Positions 1-6,153 are shown, counted from the stretch's first letter. The stretch is DNA of 9,633 nucleotides from Candidatus Woesearchaeota archaeon (GCA_016181215.1 JACOZS010000034.1:1-9633), one strand, 5' to 3'. Program-made: numbers and translations. The notes: generated from the letters alone by a model not told the origin.

Positions 1-312
1 TTCTTTGCTTATGGTGGCGGAGGATTTTCTCGTGTAAATCTCGATCTTGAAATGTACGCATCTAAAGTAAGCGATAAACTAAAAAACAAATTAGTACTTA
101 TAACTCACGGTCCGCCAGCAAATACAAAACTTGATTACTTGCCATGGGCCGGACACGTTGGTTGTGTGTCAATAAGAAAAGTTATAGAAAAACTAAAACC
201 AGATTTCGCTCTTTCAGGGCATCTGCATGAAACTTTTAACAAAAAAGACAAGATTGGAAAGACTTATTTGTTGAATCCGGGTGATGAAGGAACCATAATA
301 GAAATAAAATAA
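1..312 (+). CDS. Calcineurin-like metallophosphoesterase, C-terminal part (5' end outside window)
   Basis: The reading frame is open from the first base, so the gene begins upstream; 103 C-terminal residues are visible. They carry two hallmarks of the calcineurin-like phosphoesterase fold: a THGPP motif (His at visible residue 36) and a GHLHE motif (His 74 and His 76), which is the last metal-binding GHxH block. A G-rich stretch (visible residues 5-8) and an NPG near the end (residues 92-94) are typical of the short one-domain members that act as cytosolic phosphodiesterases or phosphatases. The metal ligands of the N-terminal half (DxH, GDxxD, GNH) are not in the window, so catalytic completeness cannot be judged and the substrate is unknown. 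The internal Met at base 52 is not the start, because homologous-looking sequence precedes it. The gene ends directly before a hairpin shared with the convergent small gene. Confidence 0.85.
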   Translation, partial: FFAYGGGGFSRVNLDLEMYASKVSDKLKNKLVLITHGPPANTKLDYLPWAGHVGCVSIRKVIEKLKPDFALSGHLHETFNKKDKIGKTYLLNPGDEGTIIEIK

Positions 313-341
313 AAAAGAGAAGAGATTATCTTCTCCTTTTT
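311..341. terminator. Bidirectional hairpin terminator between convergent genes
   Basis: A perfect 7-bp inverted repeat, GAGAAGA (317-323) and TCTTCTC (329-335) with a 5-nt loop, is flanked by six A residues on the left (311-316) and CTTTTT on the right (336-341). Read on either strand it gives a stem followed by a T tract. It lies just after the stop codon of the phosphoesterase and covers the stop codon (328-326) of the leftward 20-residue peptide gene. Archaeal termination depends mainly on T tracts, so the hairpin itself may be more important for RNA 3'-end stability. Confidence 0.55.
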
Positions 342-388
342 CGTTTACTGCTCGATCTTTTAGCAGCTTTTCTTCTTCTTGCAGCCAT
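326..388 (-). CDS. 20-residue, extremely basic peptide (unrecognised)
   Basis: Reading leftward from ATG at 388-386 gives MAARRRKAAKRSSSKRKRRR and a TAA stop. Thirteen of 20 residues are Arg or Lys, there is no acidic residue, and the rest are Ala and Ser apart from the initiator Met. The case for a real gene is the start region: GAGGTG lies 8 nt before the ATG, a close match to the complement of archaeal 16S rRNA 3' ends, and it is preceded by TATA-like sequence and followed by a hairpin/T-tract terminator. The composition resembles the tails of histones or the basic arms of ribosomal proteins, so binding to DNA or rRNA is a reasonable inference, but no family can be assigned from 20 residues. 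It lies downstream of the TatD gene on the same strand but about 115 bp away, so it probably has its own promoter. The alternative is a fortuitous open frame in purine-rich DNA, but the ribosome-binding site argues against that. Confidence 0.6.
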   Translation of the reverse strand: MAARRRKAAKRSSSKRKRRR

Positions 389-444
389 TTTGGTCACACC
401 TCACGAAATTTTTTATGAATGAAAAAGATTTTTCACCCATATTT

Positions 445-480
445 GCTTAAATTTTTAGAGTTTTTCTCTTTTAAATACTT
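445..480 (-). promoter_or_regulatory. Probable promoter and leader of the 20-residue basic peptide gene
   Basis: On the minus strand the sequence TATTTAAAAG (477-468) resembles an archaeal TATA box; a second AT-rich candidate, AAAATTTAAG, lies nearer the gene (about 455-446). Either would start transcription 40-60 nt before the ATG, leaving a leader that contains the GAGGTG ribosome-binding site at about 402-397. The 389-503 gap holds this promoter and the T tract after tatD; nothing else is evident. Confidence 0.4.
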
Positions 481-496
481 TTCTATTCTTTTCCAG

Positions 497-502
497 AAAA
501 AA
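497..502 (-). terminator. T tract directly after the TatD gene
   Basis: On the minus strand six T residues (502-497) follow the TatD stop codon after one base. Such short T runs are sufficient archaeal termination signals. No hairpin accompanies it. Confidence 0.4.
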
Positions 503-503
503 T

Positions 504-1286
504 TTACATGAAAACTTTTTGAAAGTTCATAAAAATATTATTTTCCGTTTCTTCATAAGAAATTTTTTTTATTTCGGCAATTTTTTCCAGAATAAGTTTC
601 ACATTCATCGGATTATTGTTAATTTCCCCTCGTGGCGGAGCATAAGGAGAATCAGTTTCTGTCAATAATTGATTGATATTTACTTTTTCAGCAATTAATT
701 GAAAATGCTGGTTTCTCAAAATCGGGCACGGAATTGACAAATACCAGCCATTATCTTCAATTCGTTTAACAAGTTTCAAATTTCCAGAGAAAAAATGAAA
801 ATCAACTTTCTTTAATTTGGTAGTTTCCAAGATTTCAATACATTCTTTCTCTGCACCTCTAGTATGTATCACCACAGGTTTTTTAACTTTCTCGGCTAAC
901 TCAAGAACTTTCATGAAAACTTCTTTCTGTTCTTTGTCTTTGTCTTTTACATAAGCCCGGTCTAATCCAATTTCTCCTATTGAAATTATATTTTTCTTAT
1001 TTTTCTCAATGAATTCAAGTTCGCTATCTAAATCTTTTATAGGTTCAGAATATCTCGCGCCTTCAGGTTCAATATAACCTATAGCATCTAACGGATAAAC
1101 CCCAAGTGAAGCCTTTACCACATCAGGATATTTTTTGCTTAATTCTAATACCTTCCTATTCGAGGTAGGATTAACTCCAGAAGAAACAATCAAAACTTTA
1201 TTTTTCTTGCAATCTTTTATAATCCTGTTTAGTTCTTCCTCTTCATATCTCGGATGTGGCAGATGTGCATGTACGTCAACTAGCAT
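504..1286 (-). CDS. tatD: TatD-family metal-dependent hydrolase (putative 3'-5' DNase)
   Basis: The 260 residues match the length and motif order of the TatD family of amidohydrolase-fold metal enzymes, cytosolic nucleases implicated in DNA repair and turnover. Visible metal ligands, in order: HxH at His6/His8 (VDVHAHL), Glu105 in GEIGLD, His141 in VVIHTRG, His164 in FHFFSG and Asp212 in TETDSPY, followed by the typical APPRG. All expected catalytic residues are present, so the enzyme should be active; DNA versus another phosphoester or amide substrate cannot be settled. The ATG at 1286 puts the HxH motif at the very N-terminus as in other members. It begins one base after the stop codon of the upstream protease gene, with no clear Shine-Dalgarno site, suggesting translational coupling. 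The two proteins have no obvious biochemical link. Confidence 0.9.
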   Translation of the reverse strand: MLVDVHAHLPHPRYEEEELNRIIKDCKKNKVLIVSSGVNPTSNRKVLELSKKYPDVVKASLGVYPLDAIGYIEPEGARYSEPIKDLDSELEFIEKNKKNIISIGEIGLDRAYVKDKDKEQKEVFMKVLELAEKVKKPVVIHTRGAEKECIEILETTKLKKVDFHFFSGNLKLVKRIEDNGWYLSIPCPILRNQHFQLIAEKVNINQLLTETDSPYAPPRGEINNNPMNVKLILEKIAEIKKISYEETENNIFMNFQKVFM

Positions 1287-1287
1287 T

Positions 1288-2442
1288 TTATAATAATAAA
1301 GTGACTAAAAATAATAAAAACTTCCATAAATATGGAAGCAAATTAATTATTAATAAAAACAAACAGAATAATGTGGCAAAACCAAATATCGCAGCAGCTT
1401 TTTTCTTGTCTTTGAATATTGCTAACATAGCAACATAAAACATTTTTCCGCCATCAAATGGGCCAAGGGGCAGCAAGTTAGCCAGTCCAATTCCAAAACT
1501 AACCACAACCAGCCAAAATACAAGCAAATTAATCCAGCTGATGAATTTGGCATAATCCACATTCACGTTTGGTTTTGGTGAGTTATTAACCTTAATATCT
1601 TTAATTCCTATAAATCCTCTTGAACTATCGTCCGGATTAACTCCAGTCCTGACCTTCAACTTCCCTTTATCGGTATCTAATATGACGTCTTGGTTTGGCT
1701 TTATACCTTCTAAGGCTTTTAAAGGTTCAAGATCATTTATTTTAAATATAGTGACTGGTGCTTCTATATTCAACTTTGAAAATGGAGAATCGGGAGCAAT
1801 GCCAGACACAGTCAGATTGTCAACTTGATACAACGAACCCGCGTAAGGTAAACTTAAGCTGAAAAACATAATATAGAAGATAAATCCAGTTACGATCTCT
1901 GAAAATGAGCCTGCAGATAAAATAGAAAGTTGTGCTTTTGTGCTGGCTTTTGCTAATTGTTTTGGATCAGGTTCAACAAAGGCTCCAAGCAGGGGACCTA
2001 GTAAAGCAAACCCAGAACTCTTAACTTTTATGTTATGCAATTGAGAATATATCCCATGAGAAAACTCGTGAATAACTACAGTCACAAATATAGCAACGAG
2101 CCAATGCAAAAAACTTAAATCAGGCAAACCCGGAATCTTAACTCCTGGGAGTAATGGTGCTAAGGCAGGAGGGGCTTTCACAAATATCATTTTTATAGTA
2201 CCCACAATTATTAAATACAGAATAAGGGCCATCCCGGCAAATCCAGTTATTATGCTTATATTCCCTAAAAATTTCCAAAATTTAGGACAGATTTTTGAAA
2301 TCCTGTCCATGGCTTTTAATCCTATCTTAGTTTTATAGAGTAAAATTATTTTATTTTCTACATGGAAATCTTTCTTGTTTCTATAATAAAATAGAATTAT
2401 CGCTAAATAAAAAACTAATAACAGTAACAAATCAATATTCAT
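1288..2442 (-). CDS. Site-2-protease-type membrane metalloprotease (peptidase M50) with PDZ-like domain
   Basis: This 384-residue polytopic membrane protein carries the M50 signature: HEFSH at 125-129 in a hydrophobic helix (zinc ligands His125 and His129, catalytic Glu126) and NLLPLGPFDGG at 322-332, supplying the third ligand Asp330. Hydrophobic segments lie near residues 4-20, 62-88, 112-132, 172-198, 302-325 and 350-384. Between the two catalytic halves, residues about 205-285 form a soluble PDZ-like module (SGIAPDSPF then a GFIGI strand), usual for intramembrane proteases that control substrate entry. Family members cut transmembrane segments of regulatory or signal-peptide remnants; the substrate here is unknown. 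The start at 2442 is supported by GAGG (2451-2448), 5 nt upstream. The gene follows aIF5A by 40 nt, probably as one transcript. One oddity is GSFSE at 178-182, where many S2P proteins have Asn in place of the Glu. Confidence 0.9.
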   Translation of the reverse strand: MNIDLLLLLVFYLAIILFYYRNKKDFHVENKIILLYKTKIGLKAMDRISKICPKFWKFLGNISIITGFAGMALILYLIIVGTIKMIFVKAPPALAPLLPGVKIPGLPDLSFLHWLVAIFVTVVIHEFSHGIYSQLHNIKVKSSGFALLGPLLGAFVEPDPKQLAKASTKAQLSILSAGSFSEIVTGFIFYIMFFSLSLPYAGSLYQVDNLTVSGIAPDSPFSKLNIEAPVTIFKINDLEPLKALEGIKPNQDVILDTDKGKLKVRTGVNPDDSSRGFIGIKDIKVNNSPKPNVNVDYAKFISWINLLVFWLVVVSFGIGLANLLPLGPFDGGKMFYVAMLAIFKDKKKAAAIFGFATLFCLFLLIINLLPYLWKFLLFLVTLLL

Positions 2443-2482
2443 TTTTGCCTCTTTTTATCCTTGTGTTTTAGCTTTCGCTTTC

Positions 2483-2887
2483 CTAACCGATCTCAATGCT
2501 TTGTGTCCGCATCGTCTGCATTTTGCAAGTCCAATATTGTACTTGTGTACCTTCCTTTATATCTGATTTAAATTCTTCAGGAATATTCAAGTCAAACGTC
2601 TCAAATGTCTTCATATCCATCACATTGCACTTGTTTCCTGACACTGAAAGCACCTGCGCATTTTCTTTTTCAACTATTGGAACCTGAACATTGTCTGAAG
2701 AGGGCATAATTTTTATTATTTTGGCATCATCTAACAATGAAATTGCTTCTATCTTGCACTTCGTTGCTCCATGTTTTCCAGTCTTGGAAGTCTGCACATC
2801 TCGTACTACACACGGCTTGTTGTCAAACAAAACATATCTTCCTGGTTTTAAATCCCCAGCAGAAGCCTGCGTCACCTCTTCAGTCAT
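2483..2887 (-). CDS. eif5a: Translation factor aIF5A (hypusine-containing)
   Basis: The 134-residue protein has the two-domain layout of a/eIF5A, which binds the ribosomal E site and relieves stalling at difficult peptide bonds. The N-terminal SH3-like domain carries the exposed SKTGKHGATK loop, whose central Lys (residue 38 from this start) is the site that deoxyhypusine synthase modifies. The C-terminal OB fold runs from about residue 68 to the end. I chose ATG at 2887 (MTEEV) over the in-frame TTG at 2893, because a TATA box centred at about 2915 predicts transcription starting at about 2889, making this a near-leaderless message that would exclude the TTG. The gene heads a probable unit with the downstream S2P protease and TatD genes. 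Confidence 0.95.
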   Translation of the reverse strand: MTEEVTQASAGDLKPGRYVLFDNKPCVVRDVQTSKTGKHGATKCKIEAISLLDDAKIIKIMPSSDNVQVPIVEKENAQVLSVSGNKCNVMDMKTFETFDLNIPEEFKSDIKEGTQVQYWTCKMQTMRTQSIEIG

Positions 2888-2908
2888 AAACAACTTCAGA
2901 ACTTAGTA

Positions 2909-2920
2909 CCTTTATAAAGA
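2909..2920 (-). promoter_or_regulatory. TATA box of the aIF5A gene, overlapping the upstream stop codon
   Basis: On the minus strand CTTTATAAAGG lies with its centre about 28 nt before the aIF5A ATG at 2887. The box includes the last Leu codon and TAA stop (2914-2912) of the preceding DUF7768-like gene, so aIF5A can be transcribed independently of it. Confidence 0.7.
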
Positions 2921-3367
2921 TTTTGGACTTCTTTCTTCGCCCCGGGCATCAATAATAATATCTTCTAATCCCCAAAGCGCCGCATGAGAATGTTTTCTAG
3001 CAATTTTAAGTTCTCTTTCTTCCCAGCCCGTTCCAAGACTTCTATACTCCACGACTCTTTTACGTTCATTAGCCAAATCTATTCCATCTCTCATACCATT
3101 TGAAATGCCAAGATCCAAATAAATTACAGTAACAATATTAGGAAGAGACTCGATTAATTCCTTGCCTGCCATAATTCCTTTCTCTCTTTCCTCAAGAACA
3201 TCATCATCTAAAATCCCTGGTTGTGTATACAGCAAATGCGAAGCAAACGGAATCTCTCCTCGCATCAGACTGTCTCTCATGCAGGCTCTTGCATAAAGAA
3301 GATTTCTTCTAATCTCTTTTTCATTCTTTCCACTATATGGCGTTTCAATATCAACGAATTTTGGCAT
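2912..3367 (-). CDS. DUF7768-like protein (nucleoside deoxyribosyltransferase-like fold)
   Basis: The 151-residue protein has a pattern I recognise from a family now called DUF7768, common in phages, plasmids and scattered prokaryotes: YSG near the N-terminus (11-13), YARACMRDSL (25-34), GEIPFASHLLYTQPG (37-51), LDDD (53-56), then YLDLGISNGM (83-92) and VEYRSLG (106-112). The fold is thought to resemble nucleoside 2-deoxyribosyltransferases and related sugar/nucleotide-binding proteins, but I know of no established reaction, so the function is left open. The residues after about 115 (WEERELKIARKHSHA) extend beyond the part I recognise. The ATG at 3367 is preceded by a weak AGG-type site (TAGGT) and follows the upstream gene by 26 nt, suggesting one transcript. 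Its stop codon lies inside the aIF5A TATA box. Confidence 0.65.
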   Translation of the reverse strand: MPKFVDIETPYSGKNEKEIRRNLLYARACMRDSLMRGEIPFASHLLYTQPGILDDDVLEEREKGIMAGKELIESLPNIVTVIYLDLGISNGMRDGIDLANERKRVVEYRSLGTGWEERELKIARKHSHAALWGLEDIIIDARGEERSPKSL

Positions 3368-3381
3368 TTTAGAAACCTATC

Positions 3382-3397
3382 ATAATATTAATATTAT
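3382..3397. repeat. 16-bp perfect AT palindrome between two leftward genes
   Basis: ATAATATTAATATTAT is its own reverse complement. It includes the stop codon of the 3744-3394 gene and sits about 15 bp before the ATG of the next gene. It could be an operator-like site or a weak RNA hairpin, or chance in AT-rich DNA. Confidence 0.3.
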
Positions 3398-3744
3398 CTC
3401 TTTTTTCTTTTTACTTTCTTAACATTCCTAGTTTTTTGTTTAATCGCTTTCTTTTCAGGTTCATCCATTATAATCTCTACTTTTGGAATATCTTCTAAAA
3501 TCTGCGAATGCGGTATCTGATTTTGAACCTGTTTCTCACCCATATCCTTCAAAGCACCTTCCAAGAATTTCAATTTCAAGCTCAAATCAACAATTTCCCT
3601 TGACAAATTAGCTACAGCAATCCATAATTGTGCATTTCCAGGTTCCTTTGCTTGAGAATAAGATGCTCTATGCTTGCCCGTCTCTTGAATCTGTTTCTCC
3701 AGATGATTCCTTAGTTGCGCGTCAACTCTTGCTCTCCAACCCAT
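3394..3744 (-). CDS. Unrecognised small helical protein with lysine-rich tail
   Basis: The 116-residue protein matches no family I recognise. Residues about 3-25 and 38-70 look strongly helical (for example ANLSREIVDLSLKLKFLEGAL), suggesting a helical hairpin or short coiled coil. A polar linker follows, and the tail from about 98 to 116 is rich in Lys and Arg and ends in VKRKKR, which suggests contact with nucleic acid or acidic surfaces. There is no membrane segment or signal peptide. I chose ATG at 3744 (MGWRARV) rather than the in-frame GTG at 3753, because the TATA box centred at 3771 predicts a start of transcription at or beside the ATG. It is the first gene of the leftward block, 26 nt ahead of the DUF7768-like gene. 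Confidence 0.7.
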   Translation of the reverse strand: MGWRARVDAQLRNHLEKQIQETGKHRASYSQAKEPGNAQLWIAVANLSREIVDLSLKLKFLEGALKDMGEKQVQNQIPHSQILEDIPKVEIIMDEPEKKAIKQKTRNVKKVKRKKR

Positions 3745-3765
3745 AACAACCACGAATTATCATTA

Positions 3766-3776
3766 ATATTTAAATG
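3766..3776 (-). promoter_or_regulatory. TATA box of the leftward hypothetical gene
   Basis: On the minus strand CATTTAAATAT is centred 27 nt before the ATG at 3744, the spacing seen for several other promoters in this window. It forms the left half of a divergent promoter region (3745-3846). Confidence 0.6.
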
Positions 3777-3816
3777 TTTCCATTTTAGAGTGGTTATAAT
3801 AAAACTTAACAATAAC

Positions 3817-3826
3817 CTTTATAAAT
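3817..3826 (+). promoter_or_regulatory. TATA box of the FKBP gene
   Basis: CTTTATAAAT, preceded by AAC as a possible BRE contact, is centred about 25 nt before the ATG at 3847. Transcription would therefore start at the start codon. Confidence 0.7.
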
Positions 3827-3846
3827 CTAGTTTAAAAAACAGTCAG

Positions 3847-4488
3847 ATGTTCAAAAAAGGAGATTTCATACAAGTGGATTTTATAGGAAAGACTAAAGAC
3901 GATAATAAAGTTTTCGATTTAACCAGAGAAGAAGACGCTAAAAAACATAACTTACACAACCCAAAAACAAAATATAAACCTCTAATAGTTTGCATAGGAG
4001 AACGTAACTTATTGAAAGGTCTAGACGATTTTCTTATTGAAAAAACTCCAGGTAAATACACTATAGATCTAAAATCAGAAGAGGCCTTCGGAACAAAAAA
4101 CCCGCAGCTAATCAAAATGGTTCCTCTTAATCTCTTCCAGAAGCAGAATATAAAACCATTCCCAGGCTTAAGAATAAACATGGACAACATAATAGGAACA
4201 GTGAGAACTGTTTCCGGAGGCCGCGTTGTAATGGACTTTAATCATCCTTTAGCAGGTCGTGAAGTAATCTACGAAATAGACGTAAAAGGCCCAATAACAG
4301 ATACAACTGAAAAAATAAAAGGTTTCTTAGAAGTTACTCTTGGCGTTTCAGATTTTGAATTAAAAGACAACAATCTAACAATAAACGCTCAATTGCCAGA
4401 AGCATACCAAAAACCAATATCAGATACCCTTAAAAGATTGATTCCAGAAGTTAAAGAAATACACTTTAAAACATCTAATCCATCATAA
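3847..4488 (+). CDS. FKBP-type peptidyl-prolyl cis-trans isomerase, SlyD-like long form
   Basis: This 213-residue cytosolic foldase catalyses proline isomerisation and has chaperone activity. The FKBP core starts at GDFIQVDFIGK (5-15), continues through the active-site region IGERNLLKGLDDFL (50-63), and closes after NHPLAGREVIYEI (132-144), a motif typical of SlyD-like enzymes. Inserted between the strands (about 85-130) is the IF (insert-in-flap) domain that gives these proteins chaperone function. Residues about 150-213 form an extra C-terminal domain seen in the long archaeal type. The in-frame GTG at 3715 is rejected: it would add residues unlike any FKBP, and the TATA box at 3817-3826 predicts a leaderless message starting at the ATG at 3847. 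The gene precedes ftsZ by 36 bp, but ftsZ has its own TATA box. Confidence 0.9.
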   Translation: MFKKGDFIQVDFIGKTKDDNKVFDLTREEDAKKHNLHNPKTKYKPLIVCIGERNLLKGLDDFLIEKTPGKYTIDLKSEEAFGTKNPQLIKMVPLNLFQKQNIKPFPGLRINMDNIIGTVRTVSGGRVVMDFNHPLAGREVIYEIDVKGPITDTTEKIKGFLEVTLGVSDFELKDNNLTINAQLPEAYQKPISDTLKRLIPEVKEIHFKTSNPS

Positions 4489-4492
4489 TTAA

Positions 4493-4502
4493 GTTTATAA
4501 AT
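4493..4502 (+). promoter_or_regulatory. TATA box of ftsZ
   Basis: GTTTATAAAT is centred about 27 nt before the ftsZ ATG at 4525, giving a leaderless or nearly leaderless transcript. It lies in the 36-bp gap after the FKBP gene. Confidence 0.7.
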
Positions 4503-4524
4503 TACCTTACCTCTATTTCTAAAC

Positions 4525-5649
4525 ATGGATTCATTATTAAAAGAGGCTCGTGAACAGTCAGCTATAACAGCAAAAGGCGGTATGCCAAAACATTTCAACC
4601 CAATAGACGCAGAGCTTGAAGCCATACTTGCCAAGCAAAGAGCTAAAATTAAAGTAGTGGGCTGTGGTGGTGCTGGAAACAACACAATTAACAGAATGTT
4701 CGAAGTTGGAATCACTGGCTGCGAAACAATAGCAATCAATACAGACGCTCAAGATTTGTTATACACAAATGCAGATACAAAAATTCTCATAGGAAAAGAA
4801 ATCACAGGCGGTCTTGGAGCAGGTTCTATTCCGCAGATAGGGGAAGAAGCAGCCAGGGAATCAGAACATGACATTAAAGCAAAAATACAAGGCTCTGATC
4901 TAATTTTTATAACTTGCGGACTGGGTGGAGGAACAGGATCCGGATCCTCGCCAGTAGTGGCAGAGATGGCTAAAAAACTTGGAGCTTTGACAGTTGCCAT
5001 AGTTACTTTACCCTTTTCAATGGAAGGGCAAAGAAGATACGAAAACGCAATGTTAGGACTTGAAAAACTAGAAAATACAGTGGATACATTAATTGTAATA
5101 CCTAATGACAAATTACTGGAGCTAGCTCCCGATCTGCCCCTGCATACTGCTTTTAAAGTCGCAGATGAGATATTAACAAACTCAGTAAAAGGAATTACAG
5201 AATTAGTAACCAAGGCAGGCCTTGTAAATCTTGATTTTGCAGACATAAGAACAGTAATGGGCAAGGGGGGCGTTGCCATGATAGGCGTAGGAGAAAGCGA
5301 TACAGAAAACAGGGCAACAGAGGCAGTCCACAAAGCAATTCACAATCCTTTGTTGGATGTTGAAATTTCTGGAGCTAACGGCGCTTTAATAAATGTTTCC
5401 GGTGGTTTAGATATGACCTTGGAAGAAGCAAGAAAAGTTGTAGAAGCAGTTGCTGAAAAAATAGATGCAGACGCGCGTATAATATGGGGTGCTCAAATAT
5501 CTGAAGATCTTCAAAAAACAATTCGGGTAATGATTATAGTCACAGGAGTTAGATCCTCCCAAATATTTGGATCCAGCAGGAAAAAGTCTGATGCAGTGAA
5601 AAAAGAACTCCAGCATGATTTAGGTATAGAATTTGTAGATTTTGAATAA
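4525..5649 (+). CDS. ftsZ: Cell division GTPase FtsZ (FtsZ1-like)
   Basis: The 374-residue tubulin-like GTPase polymerises into the division ring at mid-cell. Visible motifs include [10 protein letters not shown] at 44-53 (nucleotide binding), NTDAQ at 72-76, the tubulin signature GGGTGSG at 134-140, [11 protein letters not shown] at 161-171, PNDKLLEL at 193-200 and the T7 synergy loop NLDFAD at 235-240, which completes the GTPase site of the adjacent subunit. All catalytic residues are present and the length is normal. The N-terminus (MDSLLKEAR) and the short C-terminus resemble archaeal FtsZ1 more than FtsZ2. The ATG at 4525 is fixed by the TATA box 27 nt upstream. A probable sepF lies about 4 kb downstream, and SepF is the usual FtsZ membrane anchor in archaea without FtsA. 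The three small membrane genes that follow have their own promoter. Confidence 0.97.
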   Translation: MDSLLKEAREQSAITAKGGMPKHFNPIDAELEAILAKQRAKIKVVGCGGAGNNTINRMFEVGITGCETIAINTDAQDLLYTNADTKILIGKEITGGLGAGSIPQIGEEAARESEHDIKAKIQGSDLIFITCGLGGGTGSGSSPVVAEMAKKLGALTVAIVTLPFSMEGQRRYENAMLGLEKLENTVDTLIVIPNDKLLELAPDLPLHTAFKVADEILTNSVKGITELVTKAGLVNLDFADIRTVMGKGGVAMIGVGESDTENRATEAVHKAIHNPLLDVEISGANGALINVSGGLDMTLEEARKVVEAVAEKIDADARIIWGAQISEDLQKTIRVMIIVTGVRSSQIFGSSRKKSDAVKKELQHDLGIEFVDFE

Positions 5650-5682
5650 AATCTCCGTTCAGGCTCTGTTGTAAGGAGGAGG

Positions 5683-5695
5683 TTTTATATATAAG
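5683..5695 (+). promoter_or_regulatory. TATA box of the three-gene membrane module
   Basis: TTTTATATATAAG is centred about 26 nt before the ATG at 5714, so the message of the first gene would be leaderless. The module is thus expected to be transcribed independently of ftsZ. Confidence 0.65.
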
Positions 5696-5713
5696 ATAAT
5701 ATATAGAAAATAT

Positions 5714-5971
5714 ATGAGAAAAAGAGGATTTTTGGATATTCTTCTTGGTACCGGAGTTATCTTATTATTCCTAGCAGGAACTCTTCTTATAGTATCCGAA
5801 TATAATGTGGATGTTAGGTATATCGGCAATAAAGAAAATAAGAATCTATACGATTTAAGAGAATGTCCTCCCAAATTCGGAGATATTGAGGAAAATAATA
5901 TAAAAACCTTTTCCTCTCTTGAAGATGCGAAAAAAGAAGACTATAACCTAATAGAGGGATGTAAAAAATGA
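5714..5971 (+). CDS. Membrane-anchored protein with degenerate Ada-like zinc-binding domain
   Basis: The 85-residue protein has one hydrophobic helix (about 8-28) after a basic N-terminus (MRKR), so it is probably membrane anchored. Residues 34-85 resemble the small Ada-like zinc-binding domain often attached to nucleases and secreted proteins: YIGNKENK at 36-43, a Cys-Pro at 51-52, FSSLEDAKKEDY at 66-77, and a terminal Cys83. The usual metal site is one Cys (often with His nearby) plus a final CxxC. Here only Cys51 and Cys83 remain, with Ile80 where the other Cys is expected, so zinc binding is probably lost or altered. By the positive-inside rule the domain would lie outside the cell. The gene has its own TATA box and overlaps the next gene by 4 bp. 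The fold assignment is inferred from pattern only. Confidence 0.65.
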   Translation: MRKRGFLDILLGTGVILLFLAGTLLIVSEYNVDVRYIGNKENKNLYDLRECPPKFGDIEENNIKTFSSLEDAKKEDYNLIEGCKK

Positions 5972-6153
5972 CCAGCAATAGATTGAAAGAGTTCATAACA
6001 ACTTTTTTAGGGATATTTGGTACAATATACGGTATAATAATCTTATCTTTCCTACTAAGCAACTTTAACTTGCTTTTTCTATGGATAGGTATATTGGGAA
6101 TACTTTTTGGTATGGCTTTGGTGGGTTATAATTATTATAAGGTGATGACCTAG
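5968..6153 (+). CDS. Small two-helix membrane protein (unrecognised)
   Basis: This 61-residue protein consists almost entirely of two hydrophobic helices (about 9-30 and 34-56) joined by a short SNFN turn, with little outside the membrane. I recognise no family. Its ATG overlaps the preceding stop codon in an ATGA arrangement, and GAGG (5954-5957) upstream can serve as ribosome-binding site, so both sequence and arrangement support translation. The Gly-rich second helix (GILGILFGMALVG) would allow tight helix packing, as in subunits of a small membrane complex. Partnership with its two neighbours is inferred from the overlaps. Confidence 0.65.
   Translation: MTSNRLKEFITTFLGIFGTIYGIIILSFLLSNFNLLFLWIGILGILFGMALVGYNYYKVMT

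Noticed and set aside
2888..2893. TTG start for aIF5A two codons upstream
   Set aside because: The predicted transcription start at about 2889 lies downstream of the TTG; ATG at 2887 is the better start.
3745..3753. GTG start for the leftward helical protein
   Set aside because: The predicted transcription start at about 3745 would exclude it; ATG at 3744 fits.
3715..3846. N-terminal extension of the FKBP gene from an in-frame GTG at 3715
   Set aside because: The added residues do not resemble an FKBP, they overlap the divergent gene and both promoters, and the TATA box points to the ATG at 3847.
4749..5333. Long open frame on the minus strand opposite ftsZ
   Set aside because: It has no promoter, Shine-Dalgarno site or protein-like motif, and arises from the codon bias of ftsZ on the other strand.
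5675..5682. GGAGGAGG, a near-perfect Shine-Dalgarno-like sequence
   Set aside because: It lies just upstream of the TATA box of the membrane module, about 32 nt before the ATG at 5714, and no start codon occurs at suitable distance. It would not be in the predicted mRNA.
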